64,000 bases of DNA from Bordetella sp. LUAb4 (GTDB lineage Bacteria > Pseudomonadota > Gammaproteobacteria > Burkholderiales > Burkholderiaceae_B): assembly GCF_021325795.1 (NCBI RefSeq), contig NZ_JAHPZX010000001.1, positions 620,001-684,000 on the forward strand, given 5' to 3'. Shown piece by piece: positions 48,360 to 57,634 of the stretch. Position 1 is the first letter of the stretch. Each line of letters opens with the position of its first letter. The notes under the pieces were generated by a model. That model saw only the letters and a list, made by a program, of their open reading frames with translations. It did no database searches and was not told the DNA's origin. The translations under genes and the position numbers were made by a program.

Positions 48360-49883
48360 TCATAGCGAAGGCGGCCGCGCGCCCTTGCCGGCAGCCGGAT
48401 CCGGCGATTCCGCCGTGCCGGTGACCACGCCCGCTTCCGGTCCCGCCGTCGCCGCATCGGAGCCGACGGCGGTGGCGGGGCCGCCCATGTTCGCGGCCCT
48501 GCTTCCCACCAGGTGACCATCCGCGTCCCCTGCCACGGCACCCTCGGCAGTGCCTTCCGTAGCGCCTTCCGTAGCGCCTTCCGTGCGGGCCGGCTGTGTG
48601 GCGGCCGAAGCATCCGGCTGCACCATCTCCAGGGTCTGGTCCACAGCGGGATCGACGCGCGGGTCCAGCGTGGCGACGGCCGCGGGTGAACTCTGCAAGG
48701 TGTCGGGCATGGGCACGAAATGCACGGGTGCCGCGTCCACCTGGTGCTCGCCGGTGACACGGGCGGGACGCACGCGCCACACCAGGATGACGGCGCAGGC
48801 TGATACGAACACGTAGTACATGTTCGGTCCGGCCAGGGACATCAGGGCGCCGGCGATCAGCGGGCCGATGCAGGCGCCGATGCCGTACGCCATCAACAGG
48901 ATGGCGCTCAGGCCCACGCGCTTGTCCGCCTCGACGTGGTCATTGGCGAAGGCCGCGCCCAGCGGATACAACGTGAACTGCAACACGCCGAACACGCAAG
49001 AGAGCGTCAGCATCAGCCAGTAAGGCAGGTCCAGCCAGCCCCACATCACCGTCGTGAACACCGCCAGAATGAGCGCGTTGCAGCGTATCAAGCGAGCCCG
49101 GTTGATACGGTCGGACAACCAACCCATGGGAAACTGCGACAGCAGGCCGGCGGTCACCGACGCCGCCACGAACACGGCCACCTGCGCCGTGCTCATGCCA
49201 TGCCGCGCCGCGTAGACAGGCACCAGGCCGTAGAAGGCGCCCGAGAGATTGCCGGCCATGAACAGGACCGTCAGCGATAGCGGCACCCGTTTGGCGAAGA
49301 ATTTGATGTCCAGTGGTGCCGGAACAGGCGTGGGCGGGTGGCTACGCGCGGTCAACGCAATGGGTACCAGGCACAGCACCTGGAAGATGGCCACCAGGGT
49401 CAGCGGCCGCAGGTCCAGGGCGCCATACATTGTCAAGGACAGCTGTCCCAACACCGTGCCCAGGCCGGACACCAGCATGTAGACCGAGAACACCCGTCCG
49501 CGCAGCCGGTTTTCGGTCTGCTCATTGAGCCAGCTTTCCAGCACCATGAATTGCGTCACCATGGCGATACCGGCAATCAGGCGGAGGACCAGCCAGAGGG
49601 GCAGCACCTCGAACGAGGCCTGGGCCAGCACCATGGTGGCGGATATCGCCGCACAGGCCACGAACGCGCGGATATGTCCCACGCGGATCAGCAGCTTGTG
49701 GCCCAGGCGCGCACCGCAGACCAGCCCGAAGTAGTAGCCCGCGATGAGTAGACCCACCCAGAAGGCACTGACGGATTGCGCGGTCAGGCGCAGGCCCATG
49801 AAGGTATTGAACAGGCCGGACCCGCAAAGCATCAGCAAGGCGGCGGCATAGAGCGAAGAAAACGAGTTGAGCGTGGAGTACAT
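48360..49883 (-). CDS. MFS transporter with long low-complexity C-terminal tail
   Basis: A 12-TM major-facilitator protein of 507 residues. The core spans about 1-400, with the loop motif GARLGHKLLIRVG near 58-70, the NEQTENRLRGRVFSVYML segment near 119-136 and GWLSDRINRARLIR near 255-268. It resembles YcaD-type permeases. About 110 C-terminal residues are a disordered tail of Ala/Thr/Glu/Gly with a repeat GATEGATEGTAEGA, encoded by 12-bp units at 48552-48587, unlike the family. The substrate is unknown. It is convergent with bioB at a gap of 55 bp. Confidence 0.85.
   Translation of the reverse strand: MYSTLNSFSSLYAAALLMLCGSGLFNTFMGLRLTAQSVSAFWVGLLIAGYYFGLVCGARLGHKLLIRVGHIRAFVACAAISATMVLAQASFEVLPLWLVLRLIAGIAMVTQFMVLESWLNEQTENRLRGRVFSVYMLVSGLGTVLGQLSLTMYGALDLRPLTLVAIFQVLCLVPIALTARSHPPTPVPAPLDIKFFAKRVPLSLTVLFMAGNLSGAFYGLVPVYAARHGMSTAQVAVFVAASVTAGLLSQFPMGWLSDRINRARLIRCNALILAVFTTVMWGWLDLPYWLMLTLSCVFGVLQFTLYPLGAAFANDHVEADKRVGLSAILLMAYGIGACIGPLIAGALMSLAGPNMYYVFVSACAVILVWRVRPARVTGEHQVDAAPVHFVPMPDTLQSSPAAVATLDPRVDPAVDQTLEMVQPDASAATQPARTEGATEGATEGTAEGAVAGDADGHLVGSRAANMGGPATAVGSDAATAGPEAGVVTGTAESPDPAAGKGARPPSL
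48552..48587 (-). repeat. In-frame 12-bp tandem repeat in the MFS tail
   Basis: GCCTTCCGTAGC occurs at 48552 and 48564, with a third imperfect copy at 48576 (GCCTTCCGTGCG). On the minus strand this encodes the repeated Glu-Gly-Ala-Thr part of the tail. Copy number changes would keep the frame. Confidence 0.85.
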
Positions 49884-49971
49884 GTGGCCTGTGAGCCGCG
49901 CCTGCGCAAAGCACCGGCGCGGAACGGATCGGGCCGACCGCGATCGCGCGGCCGGCCCGGGATAAAACCAA

Positions 49972-50475
49972 TCAGGCCTGGCCGAGCATCGTGGCGGCGT
50001 CGCTGACTTCGAACTTGCCGGCGGCTTCGACGTTCAACTTCTTCACTACGCCGTCATCCAGCAGCATCGAGTAACGCTGCGAACGCACGCCCATGCCGCG
50101 CGCGTTCAGGTCCAGTTCCAGGCCCAGGGCCTTGGTCCAGATCGCCGAGCCGTCAGCCAGCATGCGCACCTTGCCACCGCTCTGCTGCTCGCGGCCCCAG
50201 GCGCCCATGACGAAGGCATCGTTGACCGCCACGCACCAGATTTCATCCACGCCCTTGGCCTTGAGCGCGGCAGCGCTCTCGACATAGCCCGGCAGATGCT
50301 TGGCCGAGCAGGTGGGCGTGAAAGCGCCCGGCACGGCGAACACGGCGATTTTCTTGCCCTTGACCAAGTCGGCAACCTGGAAGGCATTGGGCCCCAGCGC
50401 GCAGCTGTCGGTCGCGGTTTCGATGAATTCGGTCAGGGTGCCGTCCGGCACCTTGTCGCCGACTTTGATGGTCAT
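49972..50475 (-). CDS. Prx5-type peroxiredoxin
   Basis: A thiol peroxidase of 167 residues, of the Prx5/AhpE-like atypical two-Cys family found in many proteobacteria. It begins MTIKVGDKVPDGTLTEFI. The peroxidatic Cys56 sits in PGAFTPTCSAKHLPG. Cys24 in ATDSCALGP and Cys81 (IWCVAVNDAF) are other Cys. The C-terminal DLNARGMGVRSQRYSMLLDDGVVKKLNVE is typical of the group. No fused glutaredoxin domain is present. The ATG at 50475 has GGAG upstream. It reduces hydrogen peroxide and organic peroxides with glutaredoxin or thioredoxin. Confidence 0.93.
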   Translation of the reverse strand: MTIKVGDKVPDGTLTEFIETATDSCALGPNAFQVADLVKGKKIAVFAVPGAFTPTCSAKHLPGYVESAAALKAKGVDEIWCVAVNDAFVMGAWGREQQSGGKVRMLADGSAIWTKALGLELDLNARGMGVRSQRYSMLLDDGVVKKLNVEAAGKFEVSDAATMLGQA

Positions 50476-50677
50476 GACGATCTCCAGAAGTAAAACGCGG
50501 ACGGGCTTGTCCGCATTTGAAATTTGCCCCCGCGCCGCATTGGCGGTCGCGAGGGCGTGACACCGGATCCAGGCCCTCAAGCCTGGGCCCGGGTCTGCAT
50601 TCCCCACATGGTAGCGCCTTCGTGGCCCCGCCGTCGAAGGGCACCATGCTCAAACCAGCACGCACATACCGTTTGGA

Positions 50678-53600
50678 TCAACGTTTAAGGGAGAACTCCA
50701 CCCGGCTGGGCGCATCCTTGTCCTTGATACCCTCGGCCGAAAGCTCCGGTGCGACCATGAACACGCGATCCGCGGGCGCGCCGTCGGCCTGCAGGGCCTC
50801 GTACACCGCCTGCGCCCGAGCATCGGCCAGACGGCGCAACTGCTCGTCGCCCACGGGGGCCGCCTTGCGCAGCAGATCTTCCATCTGCTCCGGCGGCAAG
50901 GACTTGGCCATGCCGATGAAATTGCGCGGCTTGTCCTCCAACTTCGTATTGTCGTAGACCGCTTCCAGATACTTGTTGCGATCGGCTGCCGACAGGGGCG
51001 CATCGCTCAAGCGCGCGCTCTTGCCGGAGGCGCGCGCTTGCGCGGCGCGGATGCGCTGGTCGACATAGGCCTTGCGCAGGCCCGCTTCGTCAGTGACCGG
51101 GTCAGCCCGACCGGTGATGTCCATCTGCAGCGAAGGCCGATCGGCCAAGGCCGTGGCCAGCTTCTTGAGACGTTCGCGCGCCGTGTCGTCCAGCTTGTCG
51201 CTGCCCGGCGCGAACGTCACGTAGGACAGCTCATCACCGCCGCCGCCAAACGCGGAAGCCAGCAGGCTGAAGGGCGAGGTCACCGCCTTGACCACCAGAT
51301 TGCCGATGACGCCAAGTATGATGCGGCCCACCGAGAAGCTGGGATCGTCCAGCGACCCTGACACCGGCAGATCGATATCGATATTGCCGTGGCGGTCCTT
51401 CAGCAAGGCCACCGCCAACATCACCGGCAGGGTGGTGGCATCCTTGCTATTGGACTTCTCGCCGAAGGTCAGCTGAGTCAGCAGCACATGGTTGCTGGCC
51501 GACAGCGCGCGGTCCTTGATGCGGTACTCCAGATCCACCGACAGCTTGCCCCGCTTGATCGGGTAGCCCACGTACTTGGAAGAGTAGGTCGTGAAGCGCG
51601 GCAGGTCCACGCCGCGCGCGGTGGCCTTCAGATCCAGCGTCAGGAACTTGGCGAAAGGGTTGACCACGCCGCTGATGGCCAAAGGTGCCGTGCGATAGAC
51701 CCGGCCATTGATGCTGACCTTGGCGGGCTGCGGATTGGACGACGACAGCGCCGACACCGACCCGCTGACGCTGGACAGTTCCGCCGTGTAGTTGGGTTTG
51801 ACGAAGCGGTCGTTGAAGGTGGCGCGGCCGTTTTTCAAGGTCACGCTGCGCACGGTGATGTCCGGCATGCCGCCCCCCTTGCTCGCGGGCGCGGGCTTGG
51901 CGGCGGCGGCACGGGTCTGCGTGTCCTGCGTGATGGAGCCGCCGGCCTTGCCCGGCTCCGCCACGAGGTCGAGCACGTTGAGCCGGCCTTCGCCATTGAG
52001 CAGCACATTGCCGTAGAAATCATCGAGGACGATATCGCCCAGGTCCAGGCGCGGCTTGTCGCCCACCACCTGGATGGCCATATTGCTGAAACCCAGTGTC
52101 TTCCAGGCGAGGAAGTCGGCGCGGTTCACGCGGTCCAGCAGATTCAGATCGTCGACGTTGACCGCGCCGGTCCAACTGGCCTGCATGGGCTTGCCGCCCG
52201 CCGCCGCCGTGAACTTGGCCTCGCCCTTGGCGCCCACTGTAATGGAACGCACGGCGGCGTTCAGGCTGGACGCGGCGTAGGGCGCAAAGCGCGCCAGGTC
52301 CAGCTTGGACAGGTCCACCTTGGCGCTGACCTGCAAGGGCTCCAACGTGAAGCTGCCCTGGGTGGCGAGCGCGCCTTGGCCCAGCAGCCCGTCGGCCTTG
52401 AGGTCGAAGTTCGATGCGCCGGAACCCAGGGTCCACTTGTCGACGCTCAACGCCAGGCGCTTGAGACTGACATCGACGGCGGGCTTGATGCTTTCATCGC
52501 GCGCGGCGATATCGGCGGCATCGACCTTGATGTCGCTGGCGTTGACCGCCAGGACGTTATTGCGGTCGACCACATTGAGCTGCGCCGAGACGCCGACCGT
52601 ACCGCTTTGCAGCAGCACCGGCGTGGCATTGCGCACGGCTTGCGCGAAGGGCGCCAGCGGCAGGCTGGCGGCGCGCACGTCCAGGTCCAGGGCAAGCGGC
52701 TGCAGGATCAACTTGCCCACACCGCGCAGCTTGGCGCCGTCGGGGTTGTCCATGGTCAGCCACAGCCCGATGGGTTGGTCCTTGGGTTGCGGCAGGCGTA
52801 ACTGCTGGACGGTGACGTCCAGCTTGTCCAGGGCGTAATCGACCTTGGTCGTGGCGTCGCGCAAATGCAGATTGCCATTGCCGATGTTGATGGCGCCCAC
52901 CGTCAACTGCCACGGAGCCGGAGCGTCAGGCGCGGCAGCGGGCGCCGTTGCGGTCGGCGGCGTGGTCGGTGGCGTGGTGGTCGGTGGCGTGGTGGTCGGT
53001 GGCGTTGCGGTCGGCGGCGCGTTCGGCGCGGCTTCCGAAGCCGGCACCACCGTCTTCACGGTGGACACCTTGGCCGGCCCTTCGGTCTTGTCGCCGGAAC
53101 TCAAGCGCTGGAGCTTGTCGATGAGGTCCAGCCAGTTGACCCGCTGATTGGCATCGCGCCGGGTCTGGATACGCGGGTCGAGCAGTTCCACTTCCCCTAT
53201 CGTCGCGGTACGGCCGATGACGTCCAGCTCCACTTGCCGCACGCTCAGGTTGCGCCACGCCATCAGATTCTCATCGGCACCTTCGCGCAGGTCGAATTCC
53301 CGTACGCCCAACCCGCCGGTGATATGCAGCTTGGTCGGCGCGTCCCGCGGTTGCTCGAAGACAATGTGCAGATCGGAATCCAGCAAACCGCGCTTGAGCT
53401 TGACCGGCAGCGGCGCGGGCCAGGCATCGGCCCACTGATCCAGCGCCAGCCCCGTGAACACCACGTCCAGCGTCGACCCCGGCACCTTGTCGAAGGGCCG
53501 CGCCGTGCCGCGCAGATCGAAGGGGCTGCCGTTGATGCGCGCATGGAAACGCGGCAGCACATCGATATCCGTGGCATAGCCGAAATTGGAGATGAAGGGC

Positions 53601-54172
53601 ACGCCCAGGGTGATTTCATCGACCACCTGCTTGCGGCCCGTGACCTTGTCATCCAGGGTGATGCTGCCGCCTTCGAGCAACAGGTTGTTGAGCGAGAACC
53701 GCGGCAGCGGCTTGTCCTTGTCGTCTTCCGGCGTGGGCGGCTGGGCCGCAGCCATGTCGGCAACTTTTTGCTGCACGTCGGAGAAATTGAAGCGGGTCGG
53801 CCCCTCACGCACCAGTGCCACCTTGGGCTGATGCAATTCCAGGTGATCGACCACCGGCGCGAACCAGACCACCGAACGCCAGGCGACGCTGGCGTAGGCC
53901 TCGCCCACGGCCAGCAGGGGGGTCTCCGAACCGGGTTGCGCCACCTTCAGATCATGCACGCGCAGTGACAGCGTGAAGGGATTGAAGGTGATCTTGCCGA
54001 CCTGGACTTCGCGGCCCAGCATCTCGGCAACCTGCCCCGTCAGCGCCTTGCGCGTGAAATTCGGCACCTGCCACGCCGCCAGCGCGAAGATCAGGAGCAC
54101 GAAACCCACGATTCCCAGAACGATGTGGCCGAACCGCCGCGACAGTCGTATCCTGGGCATCCGCAAAGACAT
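50678..54172 (-). CDS. Large DUF748/AsmA-like envelope protein with OmpA-like C-terminal region
   Basis: A 1164-residue envelope protein. TM1 lies at about 14-34 (VLGIVGFVLLIFALAAW), followed by the DUF748 start VPNFTRKALTGQVAEMLGREVQVGKITFNPFTLSLRVHDLKV. The central AsmA-like beta-rich region, with many KLDDI or LSVDL repeats, fills residues 60-960. Near 985-1040 a VTFAPGSDKLDDTARERLKKLATALAD segment looks like the peptidoglycan-binding OmpA fold, though its Asp-Arg pair is only partly clear. Related AsmA-family proteins move phospholipid across the envelope. A Pro/Thr repeat near residue 395 is coded by 15-bp units (52952-53020). The ATG at 54172 is the family start. Confidence 0.85.
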   Translation of the reverse strand: MSLRMPRIRLSRRFGHIVLGIVGFVLLIFALAAWQVPNFTRKALTGQVAEMLGREVQVGKITFNPFTLSLRVHDLKVAQPGSETPLLAVGEAYASVAWRSVVWFAPVVDHLELHQPKVALVREGPTRFNFSDVQQKVADMAAAQPPTPEDDKDKPLPRFSLNNLLLEGGSITLDDKVTGRKQVVDEITLGVPFISNFGYATDIDVLPRFHARINGSPFDLRGTARPFDKVPGSTLDVVFTGLALDQWADAWPAPLPVKLKRGLLDSDLHIVFEQPRDAPTKLHITGGLGVREFDLREGADENLMAWRNLSVRQVELDVIGRTATIGEVELLDPRIQTRRDANQRVNWLDLIDKLQRLSSGDKTEGPAKVSTVKTVVPASEAAPNAPPTATPPTTTPPTTTPPTTPPTATAPAAAPDAPAPWQLTVGAINIGNGNLHLRDATTKVDYALDKLDVTVQQLRLPQPKDQPIGLWLTMDNPDGAKLRGVGKLILQPLALDLDVRAASLPLAPFAQAVRNATPVLLQSGTVGVSAQLNVVDRNNVLAVNASDIKVDAADIAARDESIKPAVDVSLKRLALSVDKWTLGSGASNFDLKADGLLGQGALATQGSFTLEPLQVSAKVDLSKLDLARFAPYAASSLNAAVRSITVGAKGEAKFTAAAGGKPMQASWTGAVNVDDLNLLDRVNRADFLAWKTLGFSNMAIQVVGDKPRLDLGDIVLDDFYGNVLLNGEGRLNVLDLVAEPGKAGGSITQDTQTRAAAAKPAPASKGGGMPDITVRSVTLKNGRATFNDRFVKPNYTAELSSVSGSVSALSSSNPQPAKVSINGRVYRTAPLAISGVVNPFAKFLTLDLKATARGVDLPRFTTYSSKYVGYPIKRGKLSVDLEYRIKDRALSASNHVLLTQLTFGEKSNSKDATTLPVMLAVALLKDRHGNIDIDLPVSGSLDDPSFSVGRIILGVIGNLVVKAVTSPFSLLASAFGGGGDELSYVTFAPGSDKLDDTARERLKKLATALADRPSLQMDITGRADPVTDEAGLRKAYVDQRIRAAQARASGKSARLSDAPLSAADRNKYLEAVYDNTKLEDKPRNFIGMAKSLPPEQMEDLLRKAAPVGDEQLRRLADARAQAVYEALQADGAPADRVFMVAPELSAEGIKDKDAPSRVEFSLKR
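52952..53020 (-). repeat. In-frame 15-bp tandem repeat in DUF748 gene
   Basis: GGTCGGTGGCGTGGT occurs at 52964 and 52979, with GGTCGGTGGCGTTGC at 52994 and 12-bp degenerate units on both sides. It encodes the Thr/Pro-rich linker of the large envelope protein. Confidence 0.85.
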
Positions 54173-54509
54173 TGAAGGTCTCTCCTATGGGGTACGGGGC
54201 GATTATCGCCCCCGACGCATGCGCGCGTCCATTATGATGACAGCCTTGCCGCCGCGCGGGTTCGCAGCGTGGCAAGTTCCATGCGGAGCGGTTTTTACGC
54301 CGGTCCGCGGGACGTCACGCGATGGCGGCTGGAGCACCAGTCCTGGTTGGACACGGGACGGTGAACCGCCCAGCGGACGACGAACCCGAATAGTGTCCGA
54401 AATCCGTGTCCCCGTCCGCCTTTCTACCCGGGCAATTCGTTTCAAACCTTGACCACGAGCTCGGCCGACCTTCCCTTACCTTGAAGCTTTACGGCTTCCG
54501 TTCATCGCC
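54173..54509. other. Intergenic region upstream of the Moco genes
   Basis: 337 bp between the divergent DUF748 and moaC genes. It has CATTATGATGAC-like A/T stretch (54230-54242) and a TTGACC at 54449-54454, but no -10 at the right distance. Long imperfect complementarity of CGGGGCG/CGCCCCCG occurs near 54199-54219. I see no molybdenum-cofactor riboswitch core. Confidence 0.45.
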
Positions 54510-55004
54510 ATGTCATCCACTGCCCCCACATTGAGCCATCTCGACGAATCCGGCCAGGTCCGCATGGTCGACGTCGGTGACAAATCCAGTACCGCGCGTG
54601 TGGCCATCGCGGCGGCCCGCGTGCGCTTGAACGCCACCGCCTACGGCCTGCTCACCCAGCCGGGCCGCGGCAAGGGCGAAGTGCTGAACACCGCCCGGGT
54701 GGCCGGCATGCTGGCCGCCAAGCGCTGCGCCGACCTGATCCCCTTGTGCCACACCCTGCCGTTGTCCTTCGTCGGCGTGGACTTCGCGCTGGACGACGAC
54801 ACGCATACTGTCGAGGTGCGCGCCACCTGCCGGACAGATTTCAAAACGGGCGTCGAAATGGAAGCCATGACCGCCTGCAGCGTGGCCGCCCTGACGGTCT
54901 ATGACATGTGCAAGGCGGCCGACAAAGGCATCGTCATCGAGCAAGTCCGCCTGGAATACAAGGCGGGGGGTAAAAGCGGCGAATGGCGGGCGCCGACGGA
55001 GTAG
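54510..55004 (+). CDS. moaC: Cyclic pyranopterin monophosphate synthase MoaC
   Basis: It completes the first step of molybdenum-cofactor synthesis after MoaA, making cyclic pyranopterin monophosphate from 3',8-cH2GTP. Length is 164 residues. The conserved segments are AKRCADLIPLCHTLPL near 70-85, TGVEMEAMTACSVAALTVYDMCKA near 113-136 (catalytic Asp132, Lys135) and the C-terminal KSGEW. The ATG at 54510 follows the 337-bp intergenic gap. First gene of the rightward moaC-moaD-moaE-moaB-moeA run. Confidence 0.97.
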   Translation: MSSTAPTLSHLDESGQVRMVDVGDKSSTARVAIAAARVRLNATAYGLLTQPGRGKGEVLNTARVAGMLAAKRCADLIPLCHTLPLSFVGVDFALDDDTHTVEVRATCRTDFKTGVEMEAMTACSVAALTVYDMCKAADKGIVIEQVRLEYKAGGKSGEWRAPTE

Positions 55005-55047
55005 AATCCCGGGTGGATTTCTGCCCGCCCGGGCGCGGAGGTGCGCA

Positions 55048-55335
55048 GTGAACGGCGCAATGAATACGGCAACCGATTCCGGTTCGTCCACCATCCAGTT
55101 GCTCTACTTCGCCCGCGTGGCGGAGCTCACCGGCTGCCGCGCGGAAACCTATGCCCTGCCGCAGGGCGGACCGGTCACCGGCAGCGACTTGCTGGCGCAA
55201 CTGGGGCAGCGTTATCCAGACCTGGCGGGCGCCAGCCGCCTGCGGCTGGCGGTCAATCAGACCCATGCCAAGCCCAGCGTCGTGATCCAGGCCGGCGACG
55301 AGGTCGCCGTCTTCGAGCCCGTCACCGGAGGTTGA
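55048..55335 (+). CDS. moaD: Molybdopterin synthase sulfur carrier MoaD
   Basis: The small subunit of molybdopterin synthase, delivering sulfur as a C-terminal thiocarboxylate. Length is 95 residues. The ubiquitin-like fold begins QLLYFARVAELTG near 15-27 and ends with the obligatory GG after EPVT. The start is GTG at 55048 with GGAGG six bases before it; an ATG at 55060 would lose four residues. It lies 43 bp after moaC and 4 bp before moaE. Confidence 0.95.
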   Translation: MNGAMNTATDSGSSTIQLLYFARVAELTGCRAETYALPQGGPVTGSDLLAQLGQRYPDLAGASRLRLAVNQTHAKPSVVIQAGDEVAVFEPVTGG

Positions 55336-55339
55336 TCCC

Positions 55340-55816
55340 ATGATCGTCGTCCAGGAAGCCGACTTCGACGCCGGCGCCTTACAGGCGGCCTTGCGCGAAC
55401 GCTGCGTCGGCGCGGTGGGTGCGCTGGTGACTTTCACCGGCTATGTGCGCGACTTCTCATCCGATGACGCCACCCAGACGTTGACGCTGGAACACTACCC
55501 CGGCATGTGCGAGCGGGAACTCGAGGACATCGCCCGCCAGGCCTGCGAACGGTGGCAAGTGGTCGACTACGTCATCGTGCATCGTGTCGGCGCGCTGCCG
55601 CGCAATGCCCAGATCGTTTTCGTGGCGGCCGCCAGCGCACATCGCGGCGACGCCTTCCAGGCCTGTGAATACATCATGGACGCGCTCAAGACGCGGGCGC
55701 CGTTCTGGAAACGCGAGACCCTGGCCAGTGGCCGCAGCTTCTGGGTCGAGCAAAAGCAACGCGATACCGACCGCACCCGTTCCTGGGACGGTCATCCCTC
55801 GAAGGAAGCATCATGA
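55340..55816 (+). CDS. moaE: Molybdopterin synthase catalytic subunit MoaE
   Basis: The large subunit of molybdopterin synthase, transferring two sulfurs from MoaD to form molybdopterin. Length is 158 residues. GALVTFTGYVRDFSSDD near 33-49, the LEHYPGMCERELEDIA segment, HRVGALPRNAQIVFVAAASAHRGDAFQACEYIMD near 83-116 and PFWKRE near 122-127 are the family core. The ATG lies 4 bp after moaD, and its stop overlaps the moaB ATG. Confidence 0.96.
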   Translation: MIVVQEADFDAGALQAALRERCVGAVGALVTFTGYVRDFSSDDATQTLTLEHYPGMCERELEDIARQACERWQVVDYVIVHRVGALPRNAQIVFVAAASAHRGDAFQACEYIMDALKTRAPFWKRETLASGRSFWVEQKQRDTDRTRSWDGHPSKEAS

Positions 55817-56331
55817 ACGACCAGAAAAACGATAAGAAACTGTCGCTGGCCTGCGCCGTGCTGACCGTCAGCGATTCGCGGACCGCGGGCAACGATACCT
55901 CGGGCAACTGGCTGGCCGAGACCCTGGCGCGTGATGGCCACAATTGCGTGCGGCGGGACCTGGTCAAGGACGATATCTACGCGATCCGCCGCATACTCAG
56001 CGACTGGATTCATGATCCCGCCGTGCAGGTGATCATCACGAACGGCGCCACCGGTTTTTCGCATCGCGACGCGGTTCCCGCCGCCGTCACGCCGCTGTTC
56101 GATACCGAAATCCCCGGCTTTGGCGAACTGTTCCGCCAGATCTCCCACGCCGACATCGGCACCTCCACCATTCAGTCGCGCGCCGTCGCGGGCATCGCCA
56201 ACGACACCGTCATCTTCTGCCTGCCAGGATCGACCAGTGCGTGCGAAGCCGCCTGGAACCACATCCTGCGCGAGCAGTTGGACAGCCGTCACAAGCCCTG
56301 CAACTTCGCCTCGCATTTCAAAAATCGATGA
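55813..56331 (+). CDS. moaB: Molybdenum cofactor protein MoaB
   Basis: A MogA-like protein of 172 residues, in many bacteria acting as a molybdopterin adenylyltransferase or related step. LACAVLTVSDSRTAGNDTSG near 12-31, TNGATGFSHRDAVPAAV near 76-92 (TGGTG in most members, here NGATG with an altered loop), FRQIS and FCLPGSTSACEAAWNHILREQL near 136-157 are the family motifs. ATGA overlap with moaE shows coupling. A second MogA-type protein lies at 1139-1855. Confidence 0.94.
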   Translation: MNDQKNDKKLSLACAVLTVSDSRTAGNDTSGNWLAETLARDGHNCVRRDLVKDDIYAIRRILSDWIHDPAVQVIITNGATGFSHRDAVPAAVTPLFDTEIPGFGELFRQISHADIGTSTIQSRAVAGIANDTVIFCLPGSTSACEAAWNHILREQLDSRHKPCNFASHFKNR

Positions 56332-56398
56332 CTCCGGGGCGGGTGCCCCCGCCGGGCCTCCGCCTGCCTGAGCCGTCCCGTACACGGAACGACGCCAC

Positions 56399-57634
56399 AT
56401 GCTGGAATTCGACGACGCTCAACAACAACTGGCGCATGGCGCACCTGCTCCTACCCGGACCACGGTGGTGCCGCTGCACGAAGCCGCCGGCCTGGTACTG
56501 GCCGGCGATCTCGCCGCCACCCTGGACTTGCCGCCGGCCGATAACAGCGCCATGGACGGCTACGCCTTGCGCTACGAAGACTACGCCGCCGCGGGCGCCG
56601 AGCCGCCCGCCTTGCCTGTGCAGCAAATCGTCTATGCCGGCCAGGCGCCGGCCGCCCAGGCGCCGGGCCAGCTGACACGCCTGTTCACGGGCAGCATCAT
56701 GCCCGCGGGCGCCGACACCGTGATCATGCAGGAAGACACCCGGGCCATTACAGGTCAAGGCCAGGGCCAGGACCGCATCGAGATTCTTTCCGAGCCCAAG
56801 CCGGGCCAGCACGTGCGCCGGCGCGGTGAAGACGTGGCTGCCGGCCAACCCCTGCTCGCTGCCGGCACGCGGCTGGACGCGGCGCATATCGCGCTGCTGG
56901 CATCGCAAGGCCTGGCCGAGGTCAACGTGCATCCGGCGGTACGGGTCGGCATCCTGACCACGGGCGACGAACTGGTGGCACCGGGCACGCCCCGTACGGG
57001 ACATCAGATCTACAACTCCAATGGCGTCATGCTGGCCGCGCTGGTCAACGGCATGGGGGCACGGGCCACGCACGTGCTGCATGCGCGCGACGATGAGGCC
57101 AGCCTGAAGGCCGCGTTGCAGACGCTGACCGATGAATGCGATCTGGTCCTCAGCGTCGGCGGCGTTTCGGTGGGCGACAAGGACCTGGTGAAGCCGGCCC
57201 TGGAAAGCCTGGGCGCCACGCTGGCGCTGTGGAAGGTGCGCATGAAACCCGGCAAGCCGGTGGCCATGGCACATGTGGCCGGCAAACCCGTGGTTTGTCT
57301 GCCAGGCAATCCGGTATCGGCCTACGCGGTCTTCACCGTGCTGGTCACACCTTTGCTACGCCGCATGCAGGGACGCAGCGAAATCTTTCCGCAGGTCAGC
57401 TATCTGACGTTGCGCACGCCCAAGCCGCGCCACGACGCGCGTGAGGAATTCCTGCGCGTGCAGCGCGTGGTCAATGCGGGCAGCGTCGGGGAATTGCAGG
57501 TGTTCGATCGCCAGAGTTCGGGGGTGATGAGCTCCCTGCCCTGGGCAACGGGCCTGGCGCGCATTCCGGCAGGCGTGCCTGTCTATGACGGCGAAAAAGT
57601 CGCGTACTACGACTTCCGCCACTGGCAGGCATAA
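56399..57634 (+). CDS. moeA: Molybdopterin molybdenumtransferase MoeA
   Basis: It inserts molybdate into adenylylated molybdopterin. Length is 411 residues. Domain order is conserved: PPADNSAMDGYALR near 40-53, GSIMPAGADTVIMQED near 102-117, RRRGEDVAAGQPLLAAGTRL near 140-158, GDELV and GVSVGDKDLVKPALE near 258-272 (the GDYD position is GDKD here) and LPGNPVSAYAVF near 303-314. The ATG at 56399 follows moaB by 67 bp. Its 3' end overlaps the opposite mobA gene by 28 bp. Confidence 0.96.
   Translation: MLEFDDAQQQLAHGAPAPTRTTVVPLHEAAGLVLAGDLAATLDLPPADNSAMDGYALRYEDYAAAGAEPPALPVQQIVYAGQAPAAQAPGQLTRLFTGSIMPAGADTVIMQEDTRAITGQGQGQDRIEILSEPKPGQHVRRRGEDVAAGQPLLAAGTRLDAAHIALLASQGLAEVNVHPAVRVGILTTGDELVAPGTPRTGHQIYNSNGVMLAALVNGMGARATHVLHARDDEASLKAALQTLTDECDLVLSVGGVSVGDKDLVKPALESLGATLALWKVRMKPGKPVAMAHVAGKPVVCLPGNPVSAYAVFTVLVTPLLRRMQGRSEIFPQVSYLTLRTPKPRHDAREEFLRVQRVVNAGSVGELQVFDRQSSGVMSSLPWATGLARIPAGVPVYDGEKVAYYDFRHWQA

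Noticed and set aside
54173-54509. Possible molybdenum-cofactor riboswitch before moaC
   Set aside because: No conserved core or clear multi-stem architecture could be made out by eye.
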